A DNA stretch of 64,000 nucleotides from Pseudoalteromonas sp. MMG010 (GCF_018100905.1 NZ_JAGJEG010000014.1:1-64000); one strand, 5' to 3'. Counted from the stretch's first letter, positions 48,002 to 58,586 are shown. Program-made: numbers and translations. Notes: generated by a model not told the origin, from the sequence alone.

Positions 48002-49003
48002 ATGGCGCATAACATTGCCATTGTTGGTTTTGGTTTAGTGGGACGGTTAGCTGCTTTGCAGTTAAGTAAACACCATAACGTAACGGTGTTTGAAGCCGGC
48101 GATGAGCAAGGGTTGCTCAGTGCTGGAAAAGTAGCGGCAGCAATGTTAGCGCCCTTAGCTGAGTCGGCTTTATGTGATACCGACTTAGCCTTGTTAGGGT
48201 TAGATTCAATTAAACGCTGGCCACACATTATTAGCGAATTAAACGCAGATGTGTTTTTTCAGCAAAGGGGCAGCTTAGCGGTTGCACACGCACAAGATTG
48301 TGCCGATTTAGATAGCTTTATTCAGCGAATAAAACCTTTAAAGGGGCACACGTATCAGCATTTAATGCTCCATGACATTGCCAATTTAGAACCCGAACTT
48401 GCAGGGCGCTTTAACCGAGGTGTGTATTTACCTTGTGAAGGGCAAATAGATAACCAAGCGTTTTATCAGGCTAGTTATAAAACCTTGCTTAAGCGCCAAG
48501 TTAAGTTCGCTTTTAAGCAAAAAGTAACTATAAAACATGGCGAAATAAATAACCGTCCATTTAAATTTATTATTGATTGTAGAGGCCTTGGTGCTAAAGG
48601 TGATAAGCCTTTAAGAGGCGTGCGTGGAGAAGTGGCAAGGGTGTATGCGCCAGAGGTTAATTTAACTCGGCCAGTGCGGTTAATGCACCCACGATACCCA
48701 CTTTATATTGCCCCTAAACCTAATAATGAATTTGTTATTGGCGCCACCGAAATTGAATCGCACGATAGTGAGCCTGTGACAGTGCGCTCAACACTTGAGT
48801 TATTGTCGGCGGCTTACAGTGTACATACAGGGTTTGCTGAAGCACGATTAATTAATATGCAAGTAGGGCTAAGACCGGCTTTTAGTGATAATCGCCCATG
48901 TATAAATCAAGCTGGGAATGTAATTAGTATTAATGGCTTGTACAGGCATGGTTATTTGTTAGCCCCCAGTTTAGTTGCTGATGCTGTTGCGCGTATAGAG
49001 TGA
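48002..49003 (+). CDS. thiO: Glycine oxidase ThiO
   Basis: 333 aa FAD-dependent oxidoreductase of the DAO fold. The dinucleotide motif is IAIVGFGLVGRLAALQL at the N-terminus; GVRGEVARVYAP, then EFVIGATEIES and GLYRHGYLLAPSLV are typical of ThiO. It oxidises glycine to the imine needed for thiazole formation by ThiG. Its presence in place of thiH marks the oxygen-dependent route of thiazole synthesis. It is followed after seven bases by thiS. Confidence 0.93.
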   Translation: MAHNIAIVGFGLVGRLAALQLSKHHNVTVFEAGDEQGLLSAGKVAAAMLAPLAESALCDTDLALLGLDSIKRWPHIISELNADVFFQQRGSLAVAHAQDCADLDSFIQRIKPLKGHTYQHLMLHDIANLEPELAGRFNRGVYLPCEGQIDNQAFYQASYKTLLKRQVKFAFKQKVTIKHGEINNRPFKFIIDCRGLGAKGDKPLRGVRGEVARVYAPEVNLTRPVRLMHPRYPLYIAPKPNNEFVIGATEIESHDSEPVTVRSTLELLSAAYSVHTGFAEARLINMQVGLRPAFSDNRPCINQAGNVISINGLYRHGYLLAPSLVADAVARIE

Positions 49004-49010
49004 GAAATAT

Positions 49011-49205
49011 ATGAAAATTACCGTAAATGGTCACCCCCTACACATTGACGACGATTCGTTAATGGCCACATTAAAGCAAGTAGGAGCACAAGCGCCATAT
49101 GCACTTGCTATTAATGGGGAGTTTGTGCCGCAAAGTATGCATGATGACTATCACTTACAAGCGGGCGATAGCTTGGAGTTACTCTCACCAATTCAAGGGG
49201 GATAA
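49011..49205 (+). CDS. thiS: Sulfur carrier protein ThiS
   Basis: 64 aa ubiquitin-like protein that ends in the required Gly-Gly (SPIQGG). ThiF adenylates this end and it becomes a thiocarboxylate that donates sulfur to the thiazole ring. It is located between thiO and thiG with short gaps, within one transcript. Confidence 0.96.
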   Translation: MKITVNGHPLHIDDDSLMATLKQVGAQAPYALAINGEFVPQSMHDDYHLQAGDSLELLSPIQGG

Positions 49206-49209
49206 AGCG

Positions 49210-49995
49210 ATGTCAGGCGATAGTTTTTCTATTTATGGTGAGCAAATTAATAGCCGTTTACTTATTGGTTCGGCGTTGTACCCCTCGCCAAAAATTATGA
49301 ATGATGCCATTGTTGCCTCGGGAGCTGATATTGTGACTGTATCGCTTAGGCGCCAACAAAGTGCAGCCGCAGGTGATGATTTTTGGCAGTTAATTAAAAA
49401 TACGGGTTTAAAAATACTGCCCAATACCGCCGGTTGTCATAGCGTAAAAGAAGCCGTTACGTTAGCTAAAATGTGCCGAGAGGTATTTGCCACCGATTGG
49501 ATTAAGTTAGAACTGATAGGCGATGATTATAATTTACAGCCCGACCCATTTGCCTTATTACAAGCGAGTAAGCAATTAATAGCGGATGGTTTTAAAGTAT
49601 TGCCTTATTGCACCGACGATTTAGTATTGTGCCAGCGTTTATATGATGCCGGTTGTGAAGTGCTTATGCCTTGGGGAGCCCCTATTGGTACCGGAAAAGG
49701 TTTGTTAAATAGTTATAATTTGAAAACAATTCGACAGCGCTTAACGCAAGCGACATTAATTGTTGATGCTGGCCTTGGATTACCATCACATGCCTGCCAA
49801 GCCCTCGAATTAGGGTATGATGCAGTTTTATTAAATTCAGCCATTGCAGGGGCAGGCTGTCCGGTTACTATGAGTCGGGGTTTTAAAGCCGCTGTTGATG
49901 CAGGGCGCTTTGCATATAAAGCAAAAGCAATGCCTGAAAAAGACTTAGCAGCGCCTTCAACTCCAACAATGGGTATGCCGTTTTGGCATCAATAA
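49210..49995 (+). CDS. thiG: Thiazole synthase ThiG
   Basis: 261 aa from the ATG at 49210, four bases after the thiS stop. TIM-barrel enzyme; the catalytic Lys lies in [10 protein letters not shown] near residue 95. [15 protein letters not shown] and [20 protein letters not shown] are family landmarks. It forms the thiazole phosphate from deoxyxylulose phosphate, the ThiO imine and ThiS thiocarboxylate. Confidence 0.97.
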   Translation: MSGDSFSIYGEQINSRLLIGSALYPSPKIMNDAIVASGADIVTVSLRRQQSAAAGDDFWQLIKNTGLKILPNTAGCHSVKEAVTLAKMCREVFATDWIKLELIGDDYNLQPDPFALLQASKQLIADGFKVLPYCTDDLVLCQRLYDAGCEVLMPWGAPIGTGKGLLNSYNLKTIRQRLTQATLIVDAGLGLPSHACQALELGYDAVLLNSAIAGAGCPVTMSRGFKAAVDAGRFAYKAKAMPEKDLAAPSTPTMGMPFWHQ

Positions 49996-50009
49996 CAAAA
50001 GAGAGCACG

Positions 50010-51545
50010 ATGACAGATTTAGTATGGACAATTGCGGGGTCTGATTCTGGCGGTGGTGCAGGTATTCAGGCTGATATTAAAGCAATGCAAAGCTTTGGTG
50101 TGCACGGATGTACTGCTATTACTGCGTTAACCGCACAAAATAGTTTAGGTGTTGATGCCATTAATGCAGTATCAACGCAGGTGATTGAGTCACAATTATT
50201 AGCACTTGCAAGCGATATGAAAGCCAAAGTGATTAAAGTGGGTATGTTAGCTAATGTGCAGCAAATTCAACTAATCAGCGAGCATATCAGCCATTATAAA
50301 GCAACGTGGCCAACGCCTCCTATTATTGTTTATGATCCGGTGGCCATTGCCTCCAGCGGTGATGTGTTAACTGAAGAAAATACGGTTAGTGCAATAAAAG
50401 AGTGTTTATTACCGCTGGTGGATGTGATCACCCCAAATACCCATGAAGCACAATTATTAACAGGTGTTTATTTAATTGGCCCTAATGCAGTAAAAGATGC
50501 AGCAAGTAAATTACTTAGCTATGGGGTAAAGGCTGTGGTAATTAAAGGCGGGCATTGGGATTACCCAAGTGGCTATTGTATTGATTATTGTATTAATTAT
50601 TTTAGCGAAGATGGCGAAGAATATTGGCTCGGCAATCCAAAAATAAAAAGTCCGCATAGCCATGGCACTGGGTGCAGTATGGCTTCAGTTATCGCTGCCT
50701 GTTTAGTTAAAGATTACCCTTTAAAAGACGCCTTTATTTTGGCTAAAGCATATATTAACCAAGGGTTAAAATGTTCTGTACGCTATGGCGAGGGAATAGG
50801 CCCTGTTGCACACACGCAATTTCCGGTTGATATTAAACACTTTCCTCAGGTTATTGAGCCGGGCAGTTGGCTAGGTGATGAACTTGATTTTGATGTGCCC
50901 GAAAACTTTAACATGGCCGCTGACTTTGCTCAGTGCGCTAGTAAAAACCTTGGGCTATATGCGGTGGTTGATAGCACTCAATGGTTAGAAAAGTGTTTGC
51001 AACAAGGCGTAAAAACAGCGCAATTGAGAGTGAAAAACCATTCTTACAGTGAAGTAGAAGTACTCATTGAAGAGGCTATTGCGTTGGGTAAACGTTACGA
51101 TGCTCAAGTATTTATTAATGATTATTGGCAGCTGGCTATTAAACATGGGGCTTATGGGGTGCATTTAGGCCAAGAAGATTTAGCAACCGCTGATTTAGCT
51201 GAAATAAAAAATGCAGGGTTACGGCTGGGTATATCAACCCATGGTTTTTATGAAATGTTGCGTGCGCATAATTATCGCCCTAGTTATATGGCGTTTGGGG
51301 CCATTTATCCTACCACAACAAAAGATATGTCTGGGCAAATACAAGGGCTTGAAAAACTGAAAAAGTTTGTACCTATTATGGCGGAGTATACCAAAGTGGC
51401 CATCGGTGGGATTGATATTGCACGAAGTCGCGAGGTTGCACAGACTCAAGTAGGCGCTGTTGCTGTAGTGAGTGCCATTACGCAGGCAGATGACTATAAA
51501 GTAGCAATTAATGCATTACAAAGCGCAATTAATGAAAACGAATGA
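50010..51545 (+). CDS. thiDE: Fused HMP-P kinase and thiamine-phosphate synthase ThiDE
   Basis: 511 aa from the ATG at 50010. N-terminal ThiD (about 1-265): TIAGSDSGGGAGIQADIKAM, KVGMLANVQQI, SPHSHGTGCSMASVIAA. A linker follows, then C-terminal ThiE (about 300-511): TAQLRVKNHSYSEVEVLIEE, FINDYWQLAIKHGAYGVHLG with GQEDL, and VAIGGIDIAR. The fusion couples HMP phosphorylation to joining with the thiazole. The second domain binds pyrophosphate and thiazole as in TIM-barrel ThiE. It overlaps thiF by four bases. Confidence 0.96.
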   Translation: MTDLVWTIAGSDSGGGAGIQADIKAMQSFGVHGCTAITALTAQNSLGVDAINAVSTQVIESQLLALASDMKAKVIKVGMLANVQQIQLISEHISHYKATWPTPPIIVYDPVAIASSGDVLTEENTVSAIKECLLPLVDVITPNTHEAQLLTGVYLIGPNAVKDAASKLLSYGVKAVVIKGGHWDYPSGYCIDYCINYFSEDGEEYWLGNPKIKSPHSHGTGCSMASVIAACLVKDYPLKDAFILAKAYINQGLKCSVRYGEGIGPVAHTQFPVDIKHFPQVIEPGSWLGDELDFDVPENFNMAADFAQCASKNLGLYAVVDSTQWLEKCLQQGVKTAQLRVKNHSYSEVEVLIEEAIALGKRYDAQVFINDYWQLAIKHGAYGVHLGQEDLATADLAEIKNAGLRLGISTHGFYEMLRAHNYRPSYMAFGAIYPTTTKDMSGQIQGLEKLKKFVPIMAEYTKVAIGGIDIARSREVAQTQVGAVAVVSAITQADDYKVAINALQSAINENE

Positions 51546-52288
51546 GCACGCTTAACGGCAAAGAAATGCTGCGCTATAGCCGACATTTATTAGTCAAAGA
51601 GGTTGGGCTTGAAGGGCAGTTAAAGTTAAAAAATGCCGCAGTTACAGTGGTAGGGGCTGGTGGACTTGGTAGCCCTGCATTATTGTACTTGGCGGCATCG
51701 GGTGTCGGCACGCTTACTTTAATTGATGGTGATAGCGTAGAGTTATCAAATTTACAGCGGCAAATTTTATATAAAGTAAATCACTTAGGGCAGCAAAAAG
51801 TGTCGGCGGCACAAAAGGTTTTAGGCAGCTTAAATAATCAAATTAAGTTGATAAGCCATAACGAAACACTGACTGCTAAAAACGCCCATACTCTGTTAGC
51901 TGGGGCCGATATTGTACTTGATTGCTCAGATAACTTTGCCACACGTTATGTGGTTAACCAGGTCTGTTTAGCTAATAAAACCCCTTTAATTGCCGCGGCT
52001 GCACAAGGCAAAAAGGGGCAGTTAATGGCATTCGATTTTAGAGAAAAAAGCAGCGCTTGTTATCAGTGTGTTTTTCCAAAAAGCCAGCATAGTATTATGC
52101 AAAACTGCAGTAATAGTGGCGTAATAAGCCCATTGTTAGGGGTTATAGGGGCTATGCAGGCGCAGCTAACCTTAAATATGTTATTGCACCATAGCCAAGG
52201 TTGCATGTTTGTTGCGTTTGATGCCTTAACCTTGCAGCAGCAACATATAAAGGTACAAAAAGATCCCGGCTGTTCGCATTGTGCTTAG
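51542..52288 (+). CDS. thiF: ThiS adenylyltransferase ThiF
   Basis: 248 aa E1-like enzyme. ATP-binding VVGAGGLGSPALLYLAASGVG and the R-finger SNLQRQILY at the N-terminus. Zinc is bound by CYQC near residue 180 and the C-terminal CSHC. It adenylates the Gly-Gly end of ThiS. MoeB is similar, but the position as last gene of the thi operon decides. It converges with yibQ with only five bases between stops and no terminator between them. Confidence 0.92.
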   Translation: MSTLNGKEMLRYSRHLLVKEVGLEGQLKLKNAAVTVVGAGGLGSPALLYLAASGVGTLTLIDGDSVELSNLQRQILYKVNHLGQQKVSAAQKVLGSLNNQIKLISHNETLTAKNAHTLLAGADIVLDCSDNFATRYVVNQVCLANKTPLIAAAAQGKKGQLMAFDFREKSSACYQCVFPKSQHSIMQNCSNSGVISPLLGVIGAMQAQLTLNMLLHHSQGCMFVAFDALTLQQQHIKVQKDPGCSHCA

Positions 52289-52293
52289 TGTTA

Positions 52294-53046
52294 TTACCGT
52301 GCGTTATGCGACTTTGCCTGTGCCAAGCGAATATATTTATGCTCAACCAATTGCGATACCGGCACCAACTCGTATCCTTCACGTATTAAGTCGGGGAGGG
52401 CTTTGCGTAAAAAAGCGATGGTTTCGGGATACGGATGGGCAATAGCAATGGCAAAATTGTGTTGCGAAGCTCGGTGCTTTAATTCATTTAATCTAAATTG
52501 GTATTGTTTTGGCGTAGGGATATTATCTAAAAAAATATGTCTGCCTACATTTTCTACCCCAGATAAATTAGCCGCATGTTGTGCTTGGCTTAACCCCGTT
52601 GTACGGCTATCTAAAAAATATAATTGGTGCTGTTTTAATACTTCCATGGTCCACTGCATGGCCTGACTTTTTTGTGTTAAAGCCGAACCCATATGGTTAT
52701 TTACCCCTTTTACTTGCGGCAAACTCGCTAAAGCATGATTTAGCGTGTGCTGAAGTTGTTGTTTATTCATATCGAGAGTCAGCGCACCGGGTCCTAATTT
52801 TTTACCATTTAATGCCTGCATAGGAACATGCAGTAATAGCTCTTTATTTGAGGCGCTGGCAAGCGATGCAAATGTTTGTGAGTAAGGGGTGTGAGGTAAA
52901 ATAGAAAAACTAAGCTGTCCTGGTAAATCCAGAAACTCTAAATCTCGTTGATGATATCCAATGTCGTCAATGACTATCGCTATTTGCTTGGCTTTAATAG
53001 GAAAAGCAAAACAAACAGCGATAAAAAATCCCAAAATTAATTTCAT
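52294..53046 (-). CDS. yibQ: YibQ, divergent polysaccharide deacetylase family
   Basis: 250 aa with a signal peptide (LILGFFIAVCFAFPIKA). The domain begins IAIVIDDIGYHQRDLEFLDL with the Asp pair, then LHVPMQALNGKKLGPGALT, VNNHMGSALTQ and FLDSRTTGLSQAQ, ending with AIAHPYPETIAFL. It is probably periplasmic and acts on cell-wall or other glycans; the precise substrate is unknown. The order gpmI-envC-protease-yibQ resembles the E. coli gpmI-envC-yibQ cluster. Confidence 0.9.
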   Translation of the reverse strand: MKLILGFFIAVCFAFPIKAKQIAIVIDDIGYHQRDLEFLDLPGQLSFSILPHTPYSQTFASLASASNKELLLHVPMQALNGKKLGPGALTLDMNKQQLQHTLNHALASLPQVKGVNNHMGSALTQKSQAMQWTMEVLKQHQLYFLDSRTTGLSQAQHAANLSGVENVGRHIFLDNIPTPKQYQFRLNELKHRASQHNFAIAIAHPYPETIAFLRKALPDLIREGYELVPVSQLVEHKYIRLAQAKSHNAR

Positions 53047-53084
53047 ATTTATAATTGTTATTATCTTATTGTGTGTTTATATCG

Positions 53085-54338
53085 TTATTTCATGCTAAGT
53101 AACTGCTTGGCTTTAACCAGTGGTTTATCAAAAGGTTGGCCATTTTTTAGCTGCGTATTTATTACTCGCTTTTGTTTTATTATAACGACTTTATCGGTTT
53201 GGGAAAGCATTGATTGATTTATCGGCACATCGGGTGTTATTCCTACACCGTCGATAGAGTGCCCAAGAGGTGTAAAGTACTTAGCGGTAGTGAGTTTTAT
53301 GGCTGTACTGCCATTACCTAAAGGAATAAGCGATTGTACCGAGCCTTTGCCAAATGATTGGCTGCCAACTAATGTTGCACGGTTATTATCTTTTAATGCC
53401 GCGGCAAGTATTTCGGCCGCAGAAGCTGAGTTTTCATTAATTAATACCACAATGGGTATACCGTTTATTATGTCGCCTTGGTGAGCTAAAAATGTTTGAT
53501 TGGCATCATCATAACGACCTTTAGTGCTCACTATGGTTCCATTTTGTAAAAATAAATCGGCTACATTGACCGCACTTAGCAGTGTGCCGCCCGGGTTGTT
53601 GCGTAAATCTAATATTAGGCCTTTTAGAGGCTCTGATGCGTATTGGGTTAACTTAGTGATATGCGCCGCAACATCGTCGGTAGTGCGATTAGAAAATCGG
53701 CTTATAGCTAAATACCCCATGCCTTCACCTAGCTGTTGATGGCTAACACTATTGAGGTTAATTTTTTGCCGAGTAAGTATCAGGTTTATTGGCTCTAAAT
53801 TATCTGTGCGTTGTAAAGACAGCTGTATATCATCTGTTTTATTGTGCTTAATTAAAGCGGCCACATCTGCCATTTCTTTATTAATAACCGAAGTATTATT
53901 AACGCCAATAATAATATCGCCCGTTAGCACTCCTGCGTAGTGTGCCGGTGAGTTATTAATCACATTTACAATCGTGACTTTTTTATCAAAGGTATTAATT
54001 TCTATACCAATGCCTGTGTATTGATCGTTCGTATTGTTAAATATGGCATTGAGTTCATCTTCGTCTAAGTACTTTGAGTAAGCATCTAACTTAGCGTATA
54101 AACGTTTAAATTGGCTGGGGTTAAAATCGATTAATTGACTATTTTGCAGGGCTAAATCTTCTACGTAGTAGGTATGAATATTAAAGAGGATTTCGTTTCG
54201 CTGAGTGGTTTTTAAATGCGATATGGGGCTGGCTAATGCCGCGTTGCTCAGTAAAGTAATCAACCAGCAAGCAGCTAATATACGTATGCTAGAAAATATT
54301 TTATTATGCTGAAATAATAAGGTTTTAGGGTATGTCAT
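53085..54338 (-). CDS. S41 C-terminal processing peptidase
   Basis: 417 aa with a signal peptide, a PDZ domain (about 95-185, GIGIEINTFDKKVTIVNV and GDIIIGVNN) and an S41 protease core. The catalytic Ser is in NENSASAAEILAAAL (about 310) and the Lys in SFGKGSVQS about 25 residues on; LDLRNNPGGTLLSAV is the usual pre-catalytic strand. It cleaves periplasmic proteins from the C-terminus. In other gammaproteobacteria a protease in this position works with EnvC in cell separation (inference). GAGG precedes the ATG. Confidence 0.92.
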   Translation of the reverse strand: MTYPKTLLFQHNKIFSSIRILAACWLITLLSNAALASPISHLKTTQRNEILFNIHTYYVEDLALQNSQLIDFNPSQFKRLYAKLDAYSKYLDEDELNAIFNNTNDQYTGIGIEINTFDKKVTIVNVINNSPAHYAGVLTGDIIIGVNNTSVINKEMADVAALIKHNKTDDIQLSLQRTDNLEPINLILTRQKINLNSVSHQQLGEGMGYLAISRFSNRTTDDVAAHITKLTQYASEPLKGLILDLRNNPGGTLLSAVNVADLFLQNGTIVSTKGRYDDANQTFLAHQGDIINGIPIVVLINENSASAAEILAAALKDNNRATLVGSQSFGKGSVQSLIPLGNGSTAIKLTTAKYFTPLGHSIDGVGITPDVPINQSMLSQTDKVVIIKQKRVINTQLKNGQPFDKPLVKAKQLLSMK

Positions 54339-54374
54339 CGGCTTTACCTCTAAAGGTGCAGCCGATTAAATAAA

Positions 54375-55514
54375 TTAGATTCGTCTACACCATGATACAG
54401 GATTAACTGCACGTCCTTTGTGTCGTATTTCAAAGTATAGACCAGAACTAGATTGCCCGCCGCTTTGTCCTACCAAGGCGACTGTTTCGCCCTCGCGCAC
54501 CATATCGCCCACATCTTTTAGTAACGTTTGAGTGTGGCCATAAAGGCTCATGTAGCCTTCACCATGATCGATAACAATCACCCAGCCAAAACCTTTTAAC
54601 CAATCGGCAAAGACGACTTGACCATTTTGTACGCTGTTAATTTTTGCCCCGGTGTCTGCGCTAATAAGTACGCCTTTCCAGTCTATGCCTGCATGTTTGC
54701 GTTGGCCAAACTTATGTTTTAAGCGTCCTTTTGTGGGCCAATTTAGTTTGCCCTTGCTTTTTGTTAAACCTAACAGTTCAATTTGTTCTACGCTTTGTTG
54801 CTCAAGCTCTTCAATTGTAGTGAGTAGTGTTTGCTCATTTTCTTTTAAATAGTTAATTGAATTTTGCGTTTTATTCAGTTTAGTTTGCAGCTGTTTTAAA
54901 TTTGTTTTACGTTGCTTTTGCGCTGTTAACAGTGCGTTTTGGCGTCTTTTTTGTTCTTCAAATAGGGCGGTTAGCTTGGCTTTGGTTTTATCTAATTTAT
55001 TTTGATTTTCAGTTATTTTTTGCTGTAACGCTTTAAGCTCTTCTAATTGCTCTATGCGGGCTTTATTTAAAAAATTATAGTAGCTTAAAGTGCGCTCTAG
55101 TTGCGCCGTATTTTGTTGATTAAGCAACATTTTTGCGTAGTCGTTATCGCCTGCCATATAGGCGCTTTTTAACTGCGATGCCAATATTGATTTAAATTGT
55201 TGCTGCTGCGTAATTAGTTGCTTAGCTTTTGCTTGTAATTGCTGTTGTTGTTTTTCGGTATCGGTTACCGACTTTTTTGCCATGTTTAATGCTTTTGCAT
55301 TTTTAGCAATATCGAGTTCGTGGCTTTTTAGTTCGCTTTGTAAGGTGCTAATACTTTTTTGTTGCGCGTTATATTGCGCTTTATTCTTTTCAATTGCGTT
55401 TTGAATTTCAGATAAATCTTTTTTAGTACGATCTTCATTAGCGATTGCAGGTGCAATCGCTAATGAAATCAGTATTAAACCGAAAGAGGTTAGGCGGTTA
55501 ATACGTAGGTACAT
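54375..55514 (-). CDS. envC: EnvC murein hydrolase activator
   Basis: 379 aa with a signal peptide (ISLAIAPAIA), long coiled coils (about 35-240, Gln/Lys-rich) and a C-terminal LytM/M23 domain starting LNWPTKGRLKHKFGQRKHAG. The HxxxD half of the metal site is kept (HAGID), but the HxH strand of active enzymes is replaced (GLYFEIRHKG). This marks a degenerate domain that activates AmiA/AmiB amidases instead of cutting itself. Needed for septal splitting. It starts three bases after gpmI ends. Confidence 0.94.
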   Translation of the reverse strand: MYLRINRLTSFGLILISLAIAPAIANEDRTKKDLSEIQNAIEKNKAQYNAQQKSISTLQSELKSHELDIAKNAKALNMAKKSVTDTEKQQQQLQAKAKQLITQQQQFKSILASQLKSAYMAGDNDYAKMLLNQQNTAQLERTLSYYNFLNKARIEQLEELKALQQKITENQNKLDKTKAKLTALFEEQKRRQNALLTAQKQRKTNLKQLQTKLNKTQNSINYLKENEQTLLTTIEELEQQSVEQIELLGLTKSKGKLNWPTKGRLKHKFGQRKHAGIDWKGVLISADTGAKINSVQNGQVVFADWLKGFGWVIVIDHGEGYMSLYGHTQTLLKDVGDMVREGETVALVGQSGGQSSSGLYFEIRHKGRAVNPVSWCRRI

Positions 55515-55517
55515 AAG

Positions 55518-57062
55518 TTATTTCAAGGTCATGATTGGCGTACCAGTCATCTCGCTTGGTTGTTCCATGCCCATTAAATGCAGCATTGTTGGCGCTACGT
55601 CGCTAAGAGCTTTGCCTTCACTAGGTGTTGCATCACGACCGACATAAATAAACGGAACCGGTTCGCTCGTATGTGCAGTATGCGCCTGGCCTGTTTGAGG
55701 GTTAGCCATTTGTTCTGCATTACCATGATCGGCAGTAATCAGCGCTTCTCCGCCATACTCTTTAAGGGCTTCTACTACGCGACCAATACAATGGTCAACG
55801 GCTTCACAGGCTTTTACTGCTGCTTCGAACACGCCAGAGTGGCCGACCATATCGCCATTAGGGTAATTACAAATAATCGCGTCGTATTCACCGCTTTTAA
55901 TTGCTTCGATTAGTTTATCGGTGAGCATTTCTGAGTTCATTTCAGGCTGTAAGTCGTATGTTGCTACCTGTGGCGAGGGGATTAATTCACGTTTTTCGCC
56001 TTTAAATTCGTCTTCGCGTCCGCCGCTAAAGAAAAAAGTAACGTGCGCGTATTTTTCAGTTTCAGAAATACGTAATTGTGTTTTGTCGTGTTTTTCTAAC
56101 CATTCGCCTAATACATTTACCAATGGTGAAGGCGCAAATGCTGCGGGCGCATCAATGGTAGCAGCGTATTCGGTCATCATGACAAAGCCGCTTAATTGAG
56201 GCGCTTTTTGTTTTGTAAAACCGTCGAATCCCTCTTCAACAAAGGCACGGGTGATTTCGCGTGCTCTGTCGGCTCTAAAGTTTGCAAATATTACCGTGTC
56301 GCCATCGTTTATTTGTGCTGCTTCTTTGCCTTGTGGAGTGATGGTGCTAGCGGCAACAAATTCGTCGTTTTCGTCACGTTCGTAAGCCGCTGCTAATGCT
56401 TCAACACCAGTGTGGTAGTTATACTCGCCTTTGGCTGAAACCATTACGTTATATGCTTTTTCTACACGATCCCAACGGTTATCTCTATCCATTGCATAAT
56501 AACGGCCAACTAATGATGCTAAACGACCGCATTTTAGTTCGCTAAATAAGGCTTCAATGCGTTCGATAGATGCCAAAGCGCTACGAGGTGGTGTGTCGCG
56601 GCCATCTAAGAAACCATGGAAGTAAACTTCTTTTGCTCCACGTTTTGCAGCTAGTTTAATACTTGCAACAATGTGGTCTTCGTGGCTATGAACGCCACCT
56701 GGGCTTAATAGCCCCATAATATGAACTGCTTTATCGCTGGCAATGGCTTTATCTATGTTTTCTACCAGGACAGGGTTACTGTCAAACTCGCCATCATCAA
56801 TCGCTTTGGTAATGCGAGTAAAATCTTGGTACACGATTCGTCCGGCACCTAAATTAACGTGTCCTACTTCGGAGTTACCCATTTGTCCATCAGGAAGGCC
56901 AACATCTAAACCCGAACCCGAAATTAATGTACGTGGACGGCTAGCCCAAAGTTCATCTAAAACCGGTGTGTTAGCAGCAACAATGGCATTACTTTGTTCG
57001 TCTTCGCGGTATCCCCACCCATCTAAAATCATTAAAACCAGTGGCTTTTTATGTTCTGTCAT
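55518..57062 (-). CDS. gpmI: 2,3-bisphosphoglycerate-independent phosphoglycerate mutase
   Basis: 514 aa, the standard length. [10 protein letters not shown] binds the first metal, the catalytic Ser is in [14 protein letters not shown] near residue 62, [14 protein letters not shown] and [14 protein letters not shown] bind substrate, and [13 protein letters not shown] plus [11 protein letters not shown] supply the remaining metal ligands. It acts in glycolysis and gluconeogenesis. GGAG precedes the ATG. Leads a minus-strand operon with envC, the S41 protease and yibQ. Confidence 0.98.
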   Translation of the reverse strand: MTEHKKPLVLMILDGWGYREDEQSNAIVAANTPVLDELWASRPRTLISGSGLDVGLPDGQMGNSEVGHVNLGAGRIVYQDFTRITKAIDDGEFDSNPVLVENIDKAIASDKAVHIMGLLSPGGVHSHEDHIVASIKLAAKRGAKEVYFHGFLDGRDTPPRSALASIERIEALFSELKCGRLASLVGRYYAMDRDNRWDRVEKAYNVMVSAKGEYNYHTGVEALAAAYERDENDEFVAASTITPQGKEAAQINDGDTVIFANFRADRAREITRAFVEEGFDGFTKQKAPQLSGFVMMTEYAATIDAPAAFAPSPLVNVLGEWLEKHDKTQLRISETEKYAHVTFFFSGGREDEFKGEKRELIPSPQVATYDLQPEMNSEMLTDKLIEAIKSGEYDAIICNYPNGDMVGHSGVFEAAVKACEAVDHCIGRVVEALKEYGGEALITADHGNAEQMANPQTGQAHTAHTSEPVPFIYVGRDATPSEGKALSDVAPTMLHLMGMEQPSEMTGTPIMTLK

Positions 57063-57335
57063 TTGTTACTCCTGAAAATTGGCACCTGTATTATAGGACG
57101 CGTTAATTTAATTATATTTACACGCCTTTTAAGCATACCGTGTTTCTGTGCTTGGATCAGCAATGAAAACAAGATATTAAATTTTTTCACTTTAAATAAA
57201 TATGTGGGGGTTATTTAGCGCTTTTAAAGAGGGCTAAACTCGCATTTTTACTTGGTTTGGGTATACTTGCGTGGCTAAAATATCAAAATACCTAAAGTAA
57301 CGCGCTTTAGGGTTAAATTTCATAGTGGAAGTAGA

Positions 57336-57767
57336 ATGGAACAATATATTGAATTTATTGGGAATCATCCAATTTTAAGCTTAGCTTGGGTTGGTATTGT
57401 GTTTCTTATTGTGAGTGGCTGGATCAAAAGTAAGTTTTCGGCAATTCGTCAAATTAACCCACAAGAACTCACCTTACTTATTAACCGTGAAGACGGGAAA
57501 GTAGTTGATATTCGTGCCAAAAAAGATTTTGACGCTGGCCGTATCGCAGGTGCCGAGCATTTAAGTCCAGAAAAAGCGAAACAATCTGACTTTGCAGGCC
57601 TTGAAAAGTCAAAGACAAAACCCATTATATTAGTATGTGCTACAGGCATGACCGCATCAGGCATTGCAACTGCAATGAGTAAAGCTGGATTTGAACAGGT
57701 TTACATTTTATCTGGTGGTATGGGAGCGTGGCAAGGCGCAAGCCTACCAACATCAACAGGACGCTAA
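57336..57767 (+). CDS. yibN: Rhodanese-domain membrane protein YibN
   Basis: 143 aa. One N-terminal membrane helix (ILSLAWVGIVFLIVSGWI) and a cytosolic rhodanese domain with KVVDIRAKKDFDAGRIAGA and the active Cys in ILVCATGMTASG near residue 103. E. coli YibN sits in the same yibN-grxC-secB-gpsA order. GGAAG lies before the ATG. The exact role is uncertain. Confidence 0.93.
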   Translation: MEQYIEFIGNHPILSLAWVGIVFLIVSGWIKSKFSAIRQINPQELTLLINREDGKVVDIRAKKDFDAGRIAGAEHLSPEKAKQSDFAGLEKSKTKPIILVCATGMTASGIATAMSKAGFEQVYILSGGMGAWQGASLPTSTGR

Positions 57768-57798
57768 TTAAGTTATTAGCGCCTACAGAGGATTTATT

Positions 57799-58056
57799 AT
57801 GAGTAATGTTGTTTTATACACCAAGGCGTATTGTCCATTTTGTCAACGAGCATTAGCGTTGTTAAATAGCAAAGGGGTGCAATACACTAATTATGATATT
57901 GGTGTACAACCTGAATTACGTGACGAAATGATTACCAAAGCTGATGGCGCTAGCACAGTACCGCAAATTTTTATTAACGATGAGCATATCGGCGGTTGTG
58001 ACGACATAATGGCAATTGAAGCACAAGGTAAACTTGATGCTAAGCTAAACGCTTAA
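57799..58056 (+). CDS. grxC: Glutaredoxin 3
   Basis: 85 aa. Active site CPFC in KAYCPFCQRALALL, TVPQIFINDEHIGGCDD for glutathione binding. A dithiol glutaredoxin of the GrxC class, located as usual before secB. It reduces disulfides in cytosolic proteins using glutathione. Confidence 0.97.
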   Translation: MSNVVLYTKAYCPFCQRALALLNSKGVQYTNYDIGVQPELRDEMITKADGASTVPQIFINDEHIGGCDDIMAIEAQGKLDAKLNA

Positions 58057-58100
58057 AACTTTACTAAGCAATTATAAAAACGATTAAGTTAGGAATAATA

Positions 58101-58583
58101 ATGAACGAAGAAAATAACGTAGCAGCACAACAAGACGGTGCTCAATTTGCTATTCAACGTATTTACGTTAAAGATGTGTCTTTTGAAACACCGAACTCAC
58201 CTGCTATTTTTCAAAAAGAATGGACACCAGAAGTTAAATTAGATTTAGATACGCGTTCGAATAAGCTTGATGACGGCCTATTTGAAGTTGTTTTAGCATT
58301 AACTGTGACAGCTTCTTTAGGTGAAGAAACTGCATTTTTATGTGAAATACAACAAGCCGGTATTTTTACGGTTGGCGACGTTGAAGAAGTTCAACTAGCG
58401 CACATGCTAGGTGCTTTTTGCCCTAACGTATTGTTCCCATATGCTCGCGAAGCAGTATCTAACTTAGTTAATCGTGGTACTTTCCCACAACTTAATCTAG
58501 CACCAGTTAATTTTGATGCTTTGTTTGCACAGTACATGCAACAACGTACAGCGCAAGCAGAACAGGCAACAGCAGACGCATAA
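58101..58583 (+). CDS. secB: Protein-export chaperone SecB
   Basis: 160 aa. Conserved [19 protein letters not shown], then [12 protein letters not shown] and the [20 protein letters not shown] core near residue 112. SecB keeps pre-proteins unfolded and hands them to SecA. It is followed by gpsA after three bases. AGGAA precedes the ATG. Confidence 0.98.
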   Translation: MNEENNVAAQQDGAQFAIQRIYVKDVSFETPNSPAIFQKEWTPEVKLDLDTRSNKLDDGLFEVVLALTVTASLGEETAFLCEIQQAGIFTVGDVEEVQLAHMLGAFCPNVLFPYAREAVSNLVNRGTFPQLNLAPVNFDALFAQYMQQRTAQAEQATADA

Positions 58584-58586
58584 TTT

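Noticed and set aside
51542..52288. MoeB (molybdopterin) identity for the E1-like protein
   Set aside because: The sequence alone is compatible, but it is translationally coupled to thiDE at the end of a riboswitch-controlled thi operon.
54375..55514. Active M23 endopeptidase
   Set aside because: The HxH strand of the metal site is replaced, and neighbours are those of envC, so it is an amidase activator.
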